A program made the translations under genes and the position numbers. The notes beneath the pieces are model-generated. The model did no database searches, was not told the origin of the DNA, and worked only from the letters and a program-made list of their open reading frames with translations. Positions 1 through 9,687 of a stretch of DNA of 64,000 nucleotides are shown in pieces (position 1 is the stretch's first letter; every line of letters starts with the position of its first letter). The DNA comes from an uncultured Eubacteriales bacterium (GTDB taxonomy: Bacteria > Bacillota > Clostridia > Oscillospirales > Acutalibacteraceae), in assembly GCA_934729465.1 (NCBI GenBank), contig CAKVEP010000006.1:1-64000 (forward strand). Direction: 5' to 3'.

Positions 1-70
1 TTTTACGTCCTTCTTACATCGCTTAAGCTATCACTGAACCACTCGACTATCGCGTGGTTTTCTACATACA
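1..70. other. Left-edge stretch with a hairpin; end of an unseen element
   Basis: A hairpin lies at 37-59: a 6-bp arm AACCAC/GTGGTT, a single mismatch, then CGA/TCG closing a 3-base loop. A plus-strand frame is open from base 1 to a TAA at 94-96 (31 codons), but its translation matches nothing I recognise, and that length is not significant in AT-rich DNA. It could be the tail of a gene or structured RNA that begins left of the window. Confidence 0.2.
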
Positions 71-72
71 AC

Positions 73-106
73 AAAAAGGTACTTACTTTAAAGTAAGTAC
101 CTTTTT
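73..106. terminator. Bidirectional intrinsic terminator, perfect 17-bp palindrome
   Basis: Two perfect 17-base arms (AAAAAGGTACTTACTTT and its complement) abut at 89/90 with A-runs and T-runs at the outer ends, so it can work on either strand. It sits 13 bases past the stop of the minus-strand sugar transferase and would close that transcript and anything arriving from the left. Confidence 0.75.
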
Positions 107-119
107 GCTTGTCCGATTT

Positions 120-788
120 TTATTTTGAAATTCCTTCTCGCTTAAAAACTACAACAACCGTATCAATCAATAATTTAATGTCCATAATCAGTGAAACATT
201 GTATAAATAATCAGTGTCGTATTTTGCCTTTTCTTCATCAGTTACCAAATCTCTTCCGTTAACCTGAGCTAAACCAGTTATTCCTGGTCTTAAATTATAC
301 ACTCCATTTTGATTCCTAATATTGTGTATATCCCCTCCCTCGTCAACAATGAGAGGTCTTGGACCAACTATACTCATGTCTCCCTTTAGGACGTTCCAAA
401 GCTGAGGCAATTCATCTAAGCTGGTTTTTCTTAAAATTTTTCCGATTTTTGTTACGTACTCCTCCGGATTTTCAAGCTGAGCCGTTGCAACATTTGGAGC
501 CTTTGTCATCATCGTTCTAAACTTATATATTTTAAATTCTTTCATTCCTTTTGTTAACCTGACTTGTTTGAATATTACAGGTCCCTTAGAAGTGACTTTA
601 ATAAGCAATGAAATAAAAAGGAATAACGGAAGCAATATAATTAATAAAATGCCTGAAATCAATATGTCTAACGCTCTTTTTAAGTAAAGATACCTTCTTG
701 TTTTATATGGCAGTTGATATACATTAAAATATTCAGATTTTCCATTAAAATTAAAGTTACTGTCATCACAAGCACTAAATCTATCCAT
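120..788 (-). CDS. Priming sugar-phosphate transferase (WcaJ/PglC-like)
   Basis: This 222-residue protein is a bacterial sugar transferase (monotopic phosphoglycosyl transferase) that loads the first sugar-phosphate onto undecaprenyl phosphate at the inner membrane. A hydrophobic re-entrant helix spans about residues 40-64. Family motifs follow: KFRTM near 89-93, the catalytic Asp-Glu pair in SLDELPQLWN (125-126), GDMSIVGPRP, and RPGITGLAQVNGR near the C-terminus. The frame opens at a TTG at 812, but that codon precedes the AGGAGG SD, so the ATG at 788 (MDRFSACDD) is preferred, with a rather long 13-base spacing. It has its own promoter, separate from the glycan operon. The sugar substrate cannot be told from sequence. 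Confidence 0.88.
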   Translation of the reverse strand: MDRFSACDDSNFNFNGKSEYFNVYQLPYKTRRYLYLKRALDILISGILLIILLPLFLFISLLIKVTSKGPVIFKQVRLTKGMKEFKIYKFRTMMTKAPNVATAQLENPEEYVTKIGKILRKTSLDELPQLWNVLKGDMSIVGPRPLIVDEGGDIHNIRNQNGVYNLRPGITGLAQVNGRDLVTDEEKAKYDTDYLYNVSLIMDIKLLIDTVVVVFKREGISK

Positions 789-876
789 TTCTAGACAATC
801 GCCTCCTGTCAAGCTAACATCAGCTTAATTTTATTAATCAAATTTTATGATAAGCCAGACTAAAATATTATAATTC

Positions 877-905
877 ATTTTACAGCAAAACTACATTAAT
901 GTCAA
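877..905 (-). promoter_or_regulatory. Sigma-A-type promoter of the sugar transferase gene
   Basis: Reading the minus strand, TTGACA (905-900) is followed after exactly 17 bases by TAAAAT (882-877). Transcription would start near 870, about 80 bases before the ATG at 788. It lies just past the flippase stop, so the priming transferase can be expressed separately from the upstream glycan genes. Confidence 0.75.
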
Positions 906-925
906 ATTTTTGACAAAGTTATAAC

Positions 926-2329
926 TTAAATTTTTTTCCAACTTTTTATTATAATAGCTCCATAAATTATAGAACAAACCAACGCTACTATCCACCTTAA
1001 GTAAACGTATTCCTGTGCAAAGCAAGCTATTACAGACACGGCAATAACTACTAATATTGAGTTCGTGAAAATTTTTATATTCAAGCAATGCGAATTACAT
1101 TTCCTTGCTACAAAATAGTGTATTACTGCTGAAACAAAATATGCAATTAAAGTTGAATAAGCCGCCGCCACAGAACCGTAAATAGGTATGAAATAAAAGT
1201 TTAACACTATATTTACAACCGCACCTATTAACGTACAAATCGAAACAATTGCTGTTTTTTTATAATACCTTTCCGTATTTGCATAGAATGAATACACAAA
1301 TATTACAAATGCTGAAAGTGTTATTGGAACAAGCATTGAAATTCCTGACCAATACTTACTTGACGCCATTAATTTTATTGCCTCCGGACTAACAAGTAAT
1401 ATTATAATTGTTATTATCGAAAAGAAACTTGTGAATACCTTCGCTTTTTTATCTATTTCTTTATTGTTGTTTTCACTCACATTAGTGGCAAAAAACGGCA
1501 TCCAAATATTATTCAATGACGTGGCAACCATCTGTGCTATCATTCCAAAATTATAAACTAAACTATAAATTCCGGTTTGTTCACTTCCGGCAAAGTGCGT
1601 TATCATAAGCCTGTCAGATTGAGCTAAAATATAAAGTGCTCCTCCGTGTACTATCAACGGTAAAGAATATTTCAATGCATATTTCCAATACTCTAAATTA
1701 ACAAGCTTTCTACTTTTGCACAATATTATACACGCTATTACTACAGCTTCCACTGCCTCAACAAAAAAGGCAGAAAATATTCTTGCTGTTGCTCTGTCGT
1801 TGTTCATAACCGTAAAAATCAGTATTAACGATAGTATTACATTAAACAACGGTATTGCAGAATTAAGCACAGAATATAACTTATATTTACCATCCATAAT
1901 TAATTTTTGACAGTAAAACGTTAAAATGAACTCTGAATACGCCTGTACTATCGCAAAACTTACTATTATTAGAGGTATATCAACCTTCATCAAAACCGCT
2001 CCGCCAAATATAGCCGAGCCTATAACCGCAAAGCTTATAAATGACAAAAACAGCACTGAAGACATATATTCATCTATATTGTTTTCATAATCCTTAACAG
2101 CTGTCATCACGCTAGAATATAGGAATAGCCCTATGACTATTCCTATAATGCCAACCCACGCAAGATAAGTGTTTACTATTCCGTATTCTTCGGGAAGTAA
2201 TAGCCTTGTAAATATGGGCATCGTTAAAAATCCGATAGCCTTATTCAAAATGTTTGAGGCTGTGTACCAAAATCCTGCTTTTATATTTTTATCTCCAATT
2301 ATCCTTTTAAATCCAGTTAGCTTTCCCAT
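926..2329 (-). CDS. Wzx-like lipid-linked oligosaccharide flippase
   Basis: This is a 467-residue integral membrane protein with about 12-14 hydrophobic segments. The N-terminus, with GFWYTASNILNKAIGFLTMP and then IFTRLLLPEEYGIVNTY, is the classic start of the polysaccharide transport (PST/MATE-like) flippase family. It would move undecaprenyl-linked repeat units across the membrane for the polymerase encoded just upstream. The frame extends to a GTG at 2344, but GGAAGGA lies between that codon and the ATG at 2329, which is the better start (MGKLTGFKRI). It is the last gene of the glycan operon before the priming transferase. Family assignment is firm; substrate is unknown. Confidence 0.85.
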   Translation of the reverse strand: MGKLTGFKRIIGDKNIKAGFWYTASNILNKAIGFLTMPIFTRLLLPEEYGIVNTYLAWVGIIGIVIGLFLYSSVMTAVKDYENNIDEYMSSVLFLSFISFAVIGSAIFGGAVLMKVDIPLIIVSFAIVQAYSEFILTFYCQKLIMDGKYKLYSVLNSAIPLFNVILSLILIFTVMNNDRATARIFSAFFVEAVEAVVIACIILCKSRKLVNLEYWKYALKYSLPLIVHGGALYILAQSDRLMITHFAGSEQTGIYSLVYNFGMIAQMVATSLNNIWMPFFATNVSENNNKEIDKKAKVFTSFFSIITIIILLVSPEAIKLMASSKYWSGISMLVPITLSAFVIFVYSFYANTERYYKKTAIVSICTLIGAVVNIVLNFYFIPIYGSVAAAYSTLIAYFVSAVIHYFVARKCNSHCLNIKIFTNSILVVIAVSVIACFAQEYVYLRWIVALVCSIIYGAIIIKSWKKI

Positions 2330-2349
2330 AAATTTTCCTTCCACACAGA

Positions 2350-3747
2350 CTATTCTTTAATAGTCTTTTCTTCACAATTTAAAACATATTTATTTACACA
2401 TGTTAACCCTATTACAAGCAAAAAACCTATTCCGGAAAAATTAAGAAGGAATGGATTTGTTTGTACGATAGCTCCGAAAGAAACTATTAAAAACAGCCAT
2501 GAATAAAACTCTTGCGCATTGCTTTTACAATTTTTACACATAAATACTATCATTGATATTACAAAAAATCCCCAACAAAGCATTCCTAAAATTCCGATTT
2601 TCATTAACATTGCAAAAAGCGTCATTTCATAAGAAAACGGTGAAGATTCAGACCTTAAATATCCCTCAACGTAGCTTCCGTAACCGTAGCCTATTATAGG
2701 TTTACTCTTCCATTTTTCGAATAGTAATTTCATCTGATGTATCTTTATGTCGTTTGAAATTACTGCCCCTTCTTTATCACTTTCCTTAATTTCCTCTTTT
2801 TCTTCCGGAGAGTCATTATGCAAACTTGAATGGATAAAAGTATTTCCTAGCCTCACGCTTACCATTCCGGAAAACATAGTAAAATCTAAAGCCACTGTCA
2901 TTAAGAGTGCTCCAAGCATTACTGCTCCTAATTTTACTATTTCCTTTTTTTTACCCATTTTTGCTTTATTATAACTGTATCCTAAAATATAAATCAGCAA
3001 TCCTATTGCCATGCCTAGCCATATAGATTTCGTCATAGTAGTTAATATCGCAACAATCTCACTATAGAAAAATAAATAATCATACGGCTTGGCATTATCT
3101 ATATTTTTCAAAAATAAGTAAATTCCTATTATTAAAAATATGGACGTGCTATATATTATTCTAACGTACCCCCCGTGACCTAAAATTATCGGAGGATGTA
3201 TTCCGTTGCCACCAAAAAATTTAATTAAAGTTTCAAAGTAATGTCTTAAAAACATACTATTATAAGATTGTCCTATATAGAGCGCTATATGCAAAACAGC
3301 AAGACCAAATATAAGAATTTTTATGTAATTTTCCAGAAAATTAAAGTCAATTTGCTTCTTCTTTATCAAAAACGAAGCAGGAAAAAACAAAGACATCATC
3401 GCTACAGAATCTCTTATTTCATCTAAAGCCAGAGGAATATTCCTATAAAAATAAGGAATCACAATCATTGAAAAAAGCGTCGACACAAACAAAACCAGGA
3501 AGCTCCAATCTATTATGTTGAATCCTCCCAAAACACTGTTTTTGTCTTTTAAATCGAATATCTTAATTTTGTTTTTTATAACGTAAAACAAACTATATGC
3601 ATACAAGCTCAAAAATGACATTAAAAATATTACTACCCTTACAGACACTTTTCCAAACATCATTAAAGTTCCTGTATAGCCGAAAACCATCTCAAAAATA
3701 AATATAATAGGAAATATTAAAAACAATTTATTTGTTATTTTAGTCAA
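2350..3747 (-). CDS. Wzy/WaaL-like O-antigen polymerase or ligase
   Basis: This is a 465-residue polytopic membrane protein with roughly 10-12 transmembrane segments and one large, charged, soluble loop around residues 305-350 (SPEEKEEIKESDKEG). Within that region GYGYGSYVEGYLRSESSP resembles the loop motif of the O-antigen ligase/polymerase family. It probably polymerises or transfers glycan repeat units on the outer membrane face. The start is a TTG at 3747 with GGGAGG 8 bases upstream; no other start in this frame has a comparable site. It follows a glycosyltransferase gene by 4 bases and precedes the flippase. Polymerase versus ligase cannot be decided here. Confidence 0.75.
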   Translation of the reverse strand: MTKITNKLFLIFPIIFIFEMVFGYTGTLMMFGKVSVRVVIFLMSFLSLYAYSLFYVIKNKIKIFDLKDKNSVLGGFNIIDWSFLVLFVSTLFSMIVIPYFYRNIPLALDEIRDSVAMMSLFFPASFLIKKKQIDFNFLENYIKILIFGLAVLHIALYIGQSYNSMFLRHYFETLIKFFGGNGIHPPIILGHGGYVRIIYSTSIFLIIGIYLFLKNIDNAKPYDYLFFYSEIVAILTTMTKSIWLGMAIGLLIYILGYSYNKAKMGKKKEIVKLGAVMLGALLMTVALDFTMFSGMVSVRLGNTFIHSSLHNDSPEEKEEIKESDKEGAVISNDIKIHQMKLLFEKWKSKPIIGYGYGSYVEGYLRSESSPFSYEMTLFAMLMKIGILGMLCWGFFVISMIVFMCKNCKSNAQEFYSWLFLIVSFGAIVQTNPFLLNFSGIGFLLVIGLTCVNKYVLNCEEKTIKE

Positions 3748-3751
3748 AATT

Positions 3752-4459
3752 CTAGCCTCCCTTACACCTTCTCATATACTCCTTTACAATATTATACCTC
3801 CAAGCAATCATTTGCTTTACCCCCGAATGACTGCTCGAACTTAAATTATTGCCGTGTCTTCTATATAAAATCAGCTTTTTATCTAAAAATTTTACATTGC
3901 CTTTATGCTCCGATATCAATCCAATCCATTGGTCATGCATGGGTATATTGTGGGGAAATGGCAATATATACTTCTTCAAGCTACTTTTAAAAGCCATACA
4001 ACACCCTATATAGGAATTTTTTACAATATTTTTTATTAATCCTTTTTTACACTTTCTCAAATTGAAAAATGATTCATTTACTTGATTTAAATTTTCGTCC
4101 ACAATCCTAGCGTCATGTATAACTAAATCTACTTTATTATCCTCAAATTCTTTTAAAACACATTTAACTTTATCTTCTGTCCATATATCATCTTGGTCAC
4201 TTAGAAATATACATTCATTCATGCATCTTTTAATTGCGTTTTCAAAGTTAGCTATAACCCCTTTATTTGGTCCAGGAAGCAGCTTTATCCTACTATCGCT
4301 ATCTGCAAAACTTTTTATTATGTTGAGCGTTTTGTCGCTACTATCATCATAAGAAATTACTAACTCATCGTTCTCTCTCAACTGAACAATAATAGATTTT
4401 ATTTGGTCACTTATATATTTTTCCCCATTATAAACCGCCATTGCAACAGACACATTCAA
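3752..4459 (-). CDS. Family 2 glycosyltransferase
   Basis: This 235-residue GT-A fold enzyme has the opening MAVYNGEKYISDQIKSI, the nucleotide-binding SYDDSSDKT (Asp pair) and the DXD-like metal site in SDQDDIW, which is typical of GT2 enzymes building surface polysaccharide. PMHDQWIG and LYRRHGNNLS late in the chain match the acceptor-side motifs of rhamnosyl and related transferases. The start appears to be TTG at 4459, directly after the rfbC stop, with a modest GGGG site. There is no transmembrane segment, so it is likely cytoplasmic and membrane-associated. Donor and acceptor are unknown; dTDP-rhamnose is plausible from the neighbourhood. Confidence 0.82.
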   Translation of the reverse strand: MNVSVAMAVYNGEKYISDQIKSIIVQLRENDELVISYDDSSDKTLNIIKSFADSDSRIKLLPGPNKGVIANFENAIKRCMNECIFLSDQDDIWTEDKVKCVLKEFEDNKVDLVIHDARIVDENLNQVNESFFNLRKCKKGLIKNIVKNSYIGCCMAFKSSLKKYILPFPHNIPMHDQWIGLISEHKGNVKFLDKKLILYRRHGNNLSSSSHSGVKQMIAWRYNIVKEYMRRCKGG

Positions 4460-4461
4460 AA

Positions 4462-5028
4462 TTAATTCAGCCCCATTCTCTCCTTATATTGTTTAAATGA
4501 TTGCTGGATTTTGTCCTTTTCCGATAAAAGTATGTTCATCCCATCTTCTATTGGCCAATCTATTGCTATGTCTTTATCATTCCATATTATTCCGGCTTCG
4601 CTTTTTGGGTCATAAAAATTCGTACATTTATAAACAAACTCCGCTTCTTCCGACATTACTAAAAATCCATGAGCAAATTCTTCAGGGATATACAACTGTT
4701 TTTTATTTTCAGAGCTTAAAACAGCTCCAGCCCACTTTCCAAACGTTGGGCTTCCTGGTCTTAAGTCTACCCCAACATCAAAAACTTCCCCTTTTATCAC
4801 CCTTACAAGCTTACCTTGAGAATGTTTTGTTTGGAAATGGAGTCCCCTTAAAACACCTTTTTTAGATTTTGACTGATTATCCTGAACAAACTCCATATTA
4901 AGACCTACGTTTTTAAAATCCTCGTAATTATATGTTTCCATGAAATAACCTCTGTCATCTCCGAAAACAGTGGGTTCTATTTCATACATTCCCTTTATGC
5001 TCATTTCTTTAAACTTAAACTTACCCAA
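4462..5028 (-). CDS. rfbC: dTDP-4-dehydrorhamnose 3,5-epimerase
   Basis: This 188-residue cupin epimerase carries out the third step of dTDP-L-rhamnose synthesis. Diagnostic blocks are EPTVFGDDRGYFMETY near the N-terminus, KGVLRGLHFQ (catalytic His in LHF), VFDVGVDLRPGSPTFGKW and YIPEEFAHGFLVMSE. Length is normal for RmlC. The start is TTG at 5028 with AGAGGGG 8 bases upstream, which keeps the conserved N-terminal strand that a later ATG would remove. It sits between two glycosyltransferases, separated from rfbB/D/A by one of them, so the rhamnose genes are complete but interleaved. Confidence 0.95.
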   Translation of the reverse strand: MGKFKFKEMSIKGMYEIEPTVFGDDRGYFMETYNYEDFKNVGLNMEFVQDNQSKSKKGVLRGLHFQTKHSQGKLVRVIKGEVFDVGVDLRPGSPTFGKWAGAVLSSENKKQLYIPEEFAHGFLVMSEEAEFVYKCTNFYDPKSEAGIIWNDKDIAIDWPIEDGMNILLSEKDKIQQSFKQYKERMGLN

Positions 5029-5047
5029 TTTGCATACCCCTCTAACC

Positions 5048-6019
5048 TTATTTTGTGAATAAACATACTATATCTGCAATTCTTCCCTTCGTTGTAACTG
5101 AATTAACATAATTTTCATATTGACTATAAAGTCCTAAAACATCAAATAGGTTTTTATTTTTCAGTGCACTTAGCCTTCTGTTAACGAACCTTTTTTGCTC
5201 CTGCATCACTTTGGCATTTGATAAATCTTTGTATATTTCAAACGATTTAATATAATCCCACATTTTTTCCGCTTTTTTCAGCCTAACAGAATAGCTTAAT
5301 TTGTTTTCACCATTACCGTTTCCTGTAATTTCACTCAATCCTATAGCGTTTGATGTGTGTATGCGATAATTAATTAGCGGCTTATTGAGAAAATACAAGC
5401 CATCAAGACACGCTGCTATAAAATTAATCTCCCAGTCATGCACAATACTACACTTTGTTCTATTAAGATATATGTCTTTAACCTCTTTAGTAAAAGCCAT
5501 AGTACAGCCCGGCGATATATTATAGCTACAAATAAGATTTAACGGAATTTTTTCTAAACTGTTATCTCTTATTTTTTTCTTGATTAGATTATTATTAGAC
5601 TTCCCTCTTTTTTGATTAACACTAAATGGTTTGTCGTCACCATCTATAAAGTTAAAACTAGTGTTTAATGCTTTGATGCTCGGCTCTTTTTCAAATACTT
5701 TCTCCATAATCTCAAGCTTGTCTTTACACCAAATATCGTCTTGGTCGCAGAGAAAAATTATGTCGCCCGTCGTTAGTGACACGGCATTATAAAAATTACG
5801 TTTATACCCCACGTTTTCCTCGCCAACTACAAACTTCCAATTAGATAAATTTCTCTCTTTTATGAATTTTTTAACAATCTCACTCGTGTTATCTTTTGAG
5901 CAGTCGTCCACTATAATCACTTCGTCTGCCGGACGGCTTTGCTCAACTAACGATAACATTTGTTTTTCAACATATTTTTCTCCATTATAAGTTGCAATTG
6001 CTATGGATATTTTATTCAT
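5048..6019 (-). CDS. Family 2 glycosyltransferase (rhamnosyltransferase-like)
   Basis: This 323-residue GT2 enzyme opens with IAIATYNGEKYVEKQMLSL, then VDDCSKDNT and the metal-binding LCDQDDIWCKDKL, the same architecture as the enzyme at 3752-4459. The region VHDWEINFIAACLDGLYF with a later YRIHTSNAIG fits the acceptor half of rhamnosyltransferases. A C-terminal extension rich in Lys/Arg (residues 245-300) has no recognised domain. The ATG at 6019 overlaps the rfbB stop by one base (TAATG), implying translational coupling with rhamnose synthesis. Specificity is not determinable. Confidence 0.83.
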   Translation of the reverse strand: MNKISIAIATYNGEKYVEKQMLSLVEQSRPADEVIIVDDCSKDNTSEIVKKFIKERNLSNWKFVVGEENVGYKRNFYNAVSLTTGDIIFLCDQDDIWCKDKLEIMEKVFEKEPSIKALNTSFNFIDGDDKPFSVNQKRGKSNNNLIKKKIRDNSLEKIPLNLICSYNISPGCTMAFTKEVKDIYLNRTKCSIVHDWEINFIAACLDGLYFLNKPLINYRIHTSNAIGLSEITGNGNGENKLSYSVRLKKAEKMWDYIKSFEIYKDLSNAKVMQEQKRFVNRRLSALKNKNLFDVLGLYSQYENYVNSVTTKGRIADIVCLFTK

Positions 6020-7077
6020 TATTTATCACCATACATCTTTTTATAATACTCTTGATATTCTCCGCTTGTTACATTATTCATCCAGTCTTTATTTTCCAAA
6101 TACCATTTTATAGTGGCTTTTATTCCAACTTCAAACTTTGTTTCCGGATACCAACCTAAGTCATTTGTTATTTTTTGCGGGTCTATACCATATCTTCTGT
6201 CGTGACCCTTTCTGTCTTCAACGTGTTTTATCAAGCTGTAATCAACAGATGAATCTACATTTTCTTTAACATAGTCTATTATGCTCTTAACTATATCAAT
6301 ATTAGTTTTTTCGTTGTGTCCTCCAACGTTATATACCTCTCCTAATTTTCCTTCCCTTATAACCATATCTATCGCTTTACAGTGGTCTTCAACAAAAAGC
6401 CAGTCTCTTATGTTTAAACCATCTCCATAAACCGGTACTTCCTTATGGTTTAACACATTATTTATAACAAGCGGTATTAATTTTTCAGGGAACTGATAAG
6501 GTCCGTAGTTATTAGAACATCTTGTAATATTTACAGGAAATTTAAAAGTGTCAAAATAAGCCTTTACGAACATATCCGCAGACGCTTTACTTGCTGAATA
6601 TGGGCTATGCGGATTTAATGGAGTGGTTTCGGTAAAATACCCTGTGCTTCCCAAAGAGCCGTAAACCTCATCCGTTGACACCTGCAAATATTTACAACCT
6701 TGTTTGTAGCTACCATCGTTTTCGCTCCAAAATTCCTTAGCAACATTTAGTAAATTTACAGTACCTTCAACATTCGATTTTGCAAATATTTCAGGCATTT
6801 TTATACTCCTGTCAACATGGCTTTCAGCTGCGAAATTCACCACATAATTTACATCATTTTCTTTAAATATCTTTGTTATTTTATCTTTGTCACATATATC
6901 AGCGCAAACGAATTTATAATTTGGATTATTTTCAACACCCTTTAAATTCTCTAAATTTCCTGCATATGTTAAGCTGTCAACATTAATAATTTTTATATCA
7001 TTATATTTTTTGAGCATATAGTTTACAAAATTCGACCCTATAAAACCTGCTCCACCGGTTACTAAATAAGTTTTCAC
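6019..7077 (-). CDS. rfbB: dTDP-glucose 4,6-dehydratase
   Basis: This 352-residue extended-SDR enzyme converts dTDP-glucose to the 4-keto-6-deoxy sugar, the second step of dTDP-rhamnose synthesis. It has the NAD-binding TGGAGFIGSNF at the N-terminus, FAAESHVDRSI, the active-site STDEVYGSLG, YSASKASADMF (Tyr-x3-Lys) and NNYGPYQFPEKLIPL. The open frame runs upstream to 7158, but those 27 residues are unlike the family. A GTG at 7077 with GGGAG upstream gives the usual start (VKTYLVTGG), and it overlaps the rfbD stop by one base (TAGTG). Confidence 0.96.
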   Translation of the reverse strand: MKTYLVTGGAGFIGSNFVNYMLKKYNDIKIINVDSLTYAGNLENLKGVENNPNYKFVCADICDKDKITKIFKENDVNYVVNFAAESHVDRSIKMPEIFAKSNVEGTVNLLNVAKEFWSENDGSYKQGCKYLQVSTDEVYGSLGSTGYFTETTPLNPHSPYSASKASADMFVKAYFDTFKFPVNITRCSNNYGPYQFPEKLIPLVINNVLNHKEVPVYGDGLNIRDWLFVEDHCKAIDMVIREGKLGEVYNVGGHNEKTNIDIVKSIIDYVKENVDSSVDYSLIKHVEDRKGHDRRYGIDPQKITNDLGWYPETKFEVGIKATIKWYLENKDWMNNVTSGEYQEYYKKMYGDK

Positions 7078-7967
7078 TATTTTACATCTCCCTTTAAATT
7101 GTTTATAAACATCTTTAGCGCTTCTTCCCATTGTCTCATTTCGTCGCCAACCGTACACCTAAGCATTAAGTTGTCGAGCGACGAATAGCTCGGACGTTTT
7201 GCAGGTCTTGGAAATTCTTCTGTCGAACACGGCAAAACCTTACAATCCAAACCGTAATACTCAACTATTTTACTTGCAAATTCATACCATGTACATTCTC
7301 CGTTACCCGTACAATGATATATTCCGTATTCGTCTGTTAGCGCTATCTTTAATATATGGTAAGCTAAATCGTTAGCATTTGTGGGGTTACCTTTTTGGTC
7401 GTTTACTACCTTTATTTCAGGTTTGTCGCTTGCAAGCTTTATTATCGTTTTAACAAAATTGTTTCCGTTATATCCATATAGCCAAGCGGTTCTTACTATG
7501 AAATGTTTTTTGCAATGATGCATAACATATTGTTCACCTAAAAATTTAGATTTTCCATAAATACTCTTTGGGCAGCATCTATCCCATTCACAGTATGCCA
7601 CGCTTGCATCTCCTGCAAAAACATAATCGGTTGATATATGCACAAGCTTTGCATTTGCTTTTTCGCATGCAATAGCTAAATTTCTTGCTCCTATTGCATT
7701 TACTTTCATTGCCGTTTCTATGTTTGTCTGACATGCGTCCACATTAGTCATAGCTGCACAGTTTATTACGATATCCGGCTTACAGCTCAATATAAAATTT
7801 TCAACATTTGATATATTGGTTATATCTAAAGTGTCGATGTCCACTGCCACACACTCATTATTTTTATATTCCTCGGATATACTTCCGATTTCCCCTTTTA
7901 GACTCTTTAGCATATTTATTATTTCGTTTGCGAGTTGCCCTTTAGCCCCGGTAACTAAAATTTTCAT
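7077..7967 (-). CDS. rfbD: dTDP-4-dehydrorhamnose reductase
   Basis: This 296-residue SDR enzyme carries out the last step of dTDP-L-rhamnose synthesis, NAD(P)H reduction of the 4-keto group. It shows the Rossmann motif KILVTGAKGQLANEI, the STDYVFAG block, catalytic YGKSKFLGE and RTAWLYGYNG. Length is normal. The start is ATG at 7967 rather than the earlier in-frame ATG at 7982, because the GAGG site lies between them. It is followed by rfbB through a one-base overlap and preceded by rfbA. Confidence 0.95.
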   Translation of the reverse strand: MKILVTGAKGQLANEIINMLKSLKGEIGSISEEYKNNECVAVDIDTLDITNISNVENFILSCKPDIVINCAAMTNVDACQTNIETAMKVNAIGARNLAIACEKANAKLVHISTDYVFAGDASVAYCEWDRCCPKSIYGKSKFLGEQYVMHHCKKHFIVRTAWLYGYNGNNFVKTIIKLASDKPEIKVVNDQKGNPTNANDLAYHILKIALTDEYGIYHCTGNGECTWYEFASKIVEYYGLDCKVLPCSTEEFPRPAKRPSYSSLDNLMLRCTVGDEMRQWEEALKMFINNLKGDVK

Positions 7968-7988
7968 AACACTCAACCTCATTTGACT

Positions 7989-8858
7989 CTAGCCATTATT
8001 AGCTATTTTATATAAATATTGACCATACTCTGTTTTACCAAATTTTTGTGCTAATTTTTCAAGCTGTGCCTTATCTATAAATCCACTTCTGTAGGCTATC
8101 TCTTCTATACATGATATATAAAGTCCTTGTCTTGTTTGCACAGCTTCAACAAAGTTTGCCGCCGCAAGCATTGACCTGTGAGTTCCTGTGTCAAGCCACG
8201 CCATACCTCTTCCAAAAAGCTCCACTTTTAGTTGTTTGTTTCTTAAGTATTCATTGTTTATAGAAGTTATCTCAATTTCGCCTCTAGCCGAGGGCTTAAC
8301 GTTTTTGGCGATTTCTACAACATTATTGTCATAAAAATACAGTCCTGGAACAGCATAATTAGACTTAGGTTCTTTAGGTTTCTCCTCTATAGACAAAACA
8401 TTCCATTCATCATCAAACTCAACTACCCCAAAATCTGACGGATTGCTCACATGATAGCCAAAAATAGTGGCTCCGGTTTTTCTTTCAGATGCTCTTTTTA
8501 ATCTGTCGCTAAAGCCATATCCATAAAATATATTGTCCCCCAAAACAAGACAAACATTTTCATTTCCTATAAATTCTCTTCCCAATATGAAAGCGTCTGC
8601 AAGACCTCTGGGTTGTTCCTGTACTGCATACTCGAAATTCATACCTATATTTTTTCCGTCTTCAAAAAGCTGCTTATATAACGGTAAATCACGAGGCGTT
8701 GATATTATAAGCACATCTCTTATTCCTGCAAGCATTAACGTTGATAACGGATAATATATCATTGGCTTATCATATACCGTTAACAATTGTTTCGAAACCG
8801 CTATCGTTGATGGATATAGTCTGGTTCCTGCTCCACCGGCTAAAATTATTCCCTTCAA
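7989..8858 (-). CDS. rfbA: Glucose-1-phosphate thymidylyltransferase
   Basis: This 289-residue nucleotidyltransferase makes dTDP-glucose from dTTP and glucose-1-phosphate, the first step of the rhamnose pathway. The signature [17 protein letters not shown] is followed by [20 protein letters not shown], then [11 protein letters not shown] and the conserved [20 protein letters not shown]. Length and motifs are those of RmlA. The start is TTG at 8858 with GGAGAGG about 6 bases upstream. It lies 1 base past a glycosyltransferase gene in the operon led by the promoter at 9688-9716. Confidence 0.96.
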   Translation of the reverse strand: MKGIILAGGAGTRLYPSTIAVSKQLLTVYDKPMIYYPLSTLMLAGIRDVLIISTPRDLPLYKQLFEDGKNIGMNFEYAVQEQPRGLADAFILGREFIGNENVCLVLGDNIFYGYGFSDRLKRASERKTGATIFGYHVSNPSDFGVVEFDDEWNVLSIEEKPKEPKSNYAVPGLYFYDNNVVEIAKNVKPSARGEIEITSINNEYLRNKQLKVELFGRGMAWLDTGTHRSMLAAANFVEAVQTRQGLYISCIEEIAYRSGFIDKAQLEKLAQKFGKTEYGQYLYKIANNG

Positions 8859-8859
8859 A

Positions 8860-9633
8860 CTAAACCTCTCCTTTAAATTTCCATTTATTGAAATATTTTA
8901 TCATTGAATTAATTTGTATTTTTAGAAATTTCATGCTTTTCATACTAGCTCTTTCCCAAACATGAGTAACAGAAATCCCGGGATAAAACATTACTTTACC
9001 ATATTTTCTAGCCCTTCTTGTTAGGTCTGCGTCTTCAAAATACATAAAAAATCTATCATCAAAACCATTTAATTTTTTAAGCACATCTGTTCTTATCACC
9101 ATAAAACAACCTGTACAAAATTCTATCTCGGTTGGCTCAGATATTGTCTTATCCTTCATAGTGTATTCACTACGCCATTTACTAAACACTCCGCCAAATT
9201 TTTCAAATCTTCCCCCGAATAAGTATCTAATCTTCGGATTGAGCTTAGGAAGATATTGTTCAGTTCCGTCTTCATTCAAAATTTTAGGCGTAACCATAAC
9301 AACATCCCGGTTGTTTTCTAAATATTCAACGAGGTCTTTAATCACGTTGTCTTTAAACTTTATATCCGGATTTACAATAACATGATAATCAGAATCAATC
9401 ATATCAAGAACCTGATTATGAGCATAGCCAAACCCACTATTTTTATCCATTTGTAAAAGCTTAACGTCTTTATATTTATCCTTTACAATTTCCACTGTGG
9501 AATCCTTAGAATTATTATCTACAACAAAAACTTTGAGGTCTAATCCTTTAGTATGCGTTAATATGCTTTCGAGCACATTTTCTATTTCTTTTTCGTTATT
9601 ATACGTAACTATAGATACAGAAACTTTATTCAA
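8860..9633 (-). CDS. Family 2 glycosyltransferase, WbbL-like rhamnosyltransferase
   Basis: This 257-residue GT2 protein has [41 protein letters not shown] (DXD-equivalent) and the acceptor block [17 protein letters not shown]. The last is characteristic of the WbbL-type dTDP-rhamnose:N-acetylglucosaminyl rhamnosyltransferase subfamily. It is the first gene after the operon promoter, directly upstream of rfbA, which supports rhamnose as the donor. The start appears to be TTG at 9633 behind a G-rich SD (GGGGGAT, about 10 bases). The function is inferred from subfamily and context; other hexose donors are possible. Confidence 0.85.
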   Translation of the reverse strand: MNKVSVSIVTYNNEKEIENVLESILTHTKGLDLKVFVVDNNSKDSTVEIVKDKYKDVKLLQMDKNSGFGYAHNQVLDMIDSDYHVIVNPDIKFKDNVIKDLVEYLENNRDVVMVTPKILNEDGTEQYLPKLNPKIRYLFGGRFEKFGGVFSKWRSEYTMKDKTISEPTEIEFCTGCFMVIRTDVLKKLNGFDDRFFMYFEDADLTRRARKYGKVMFYPGISVTHVWERASMKSMKFLKIQINSMIKYFNKWKFKGEV

Positions 9634-9687
9634 GCCTATATATCCCCCCTGCTTATAAGGTATACTCCTTAATTAATACATCTTAGA

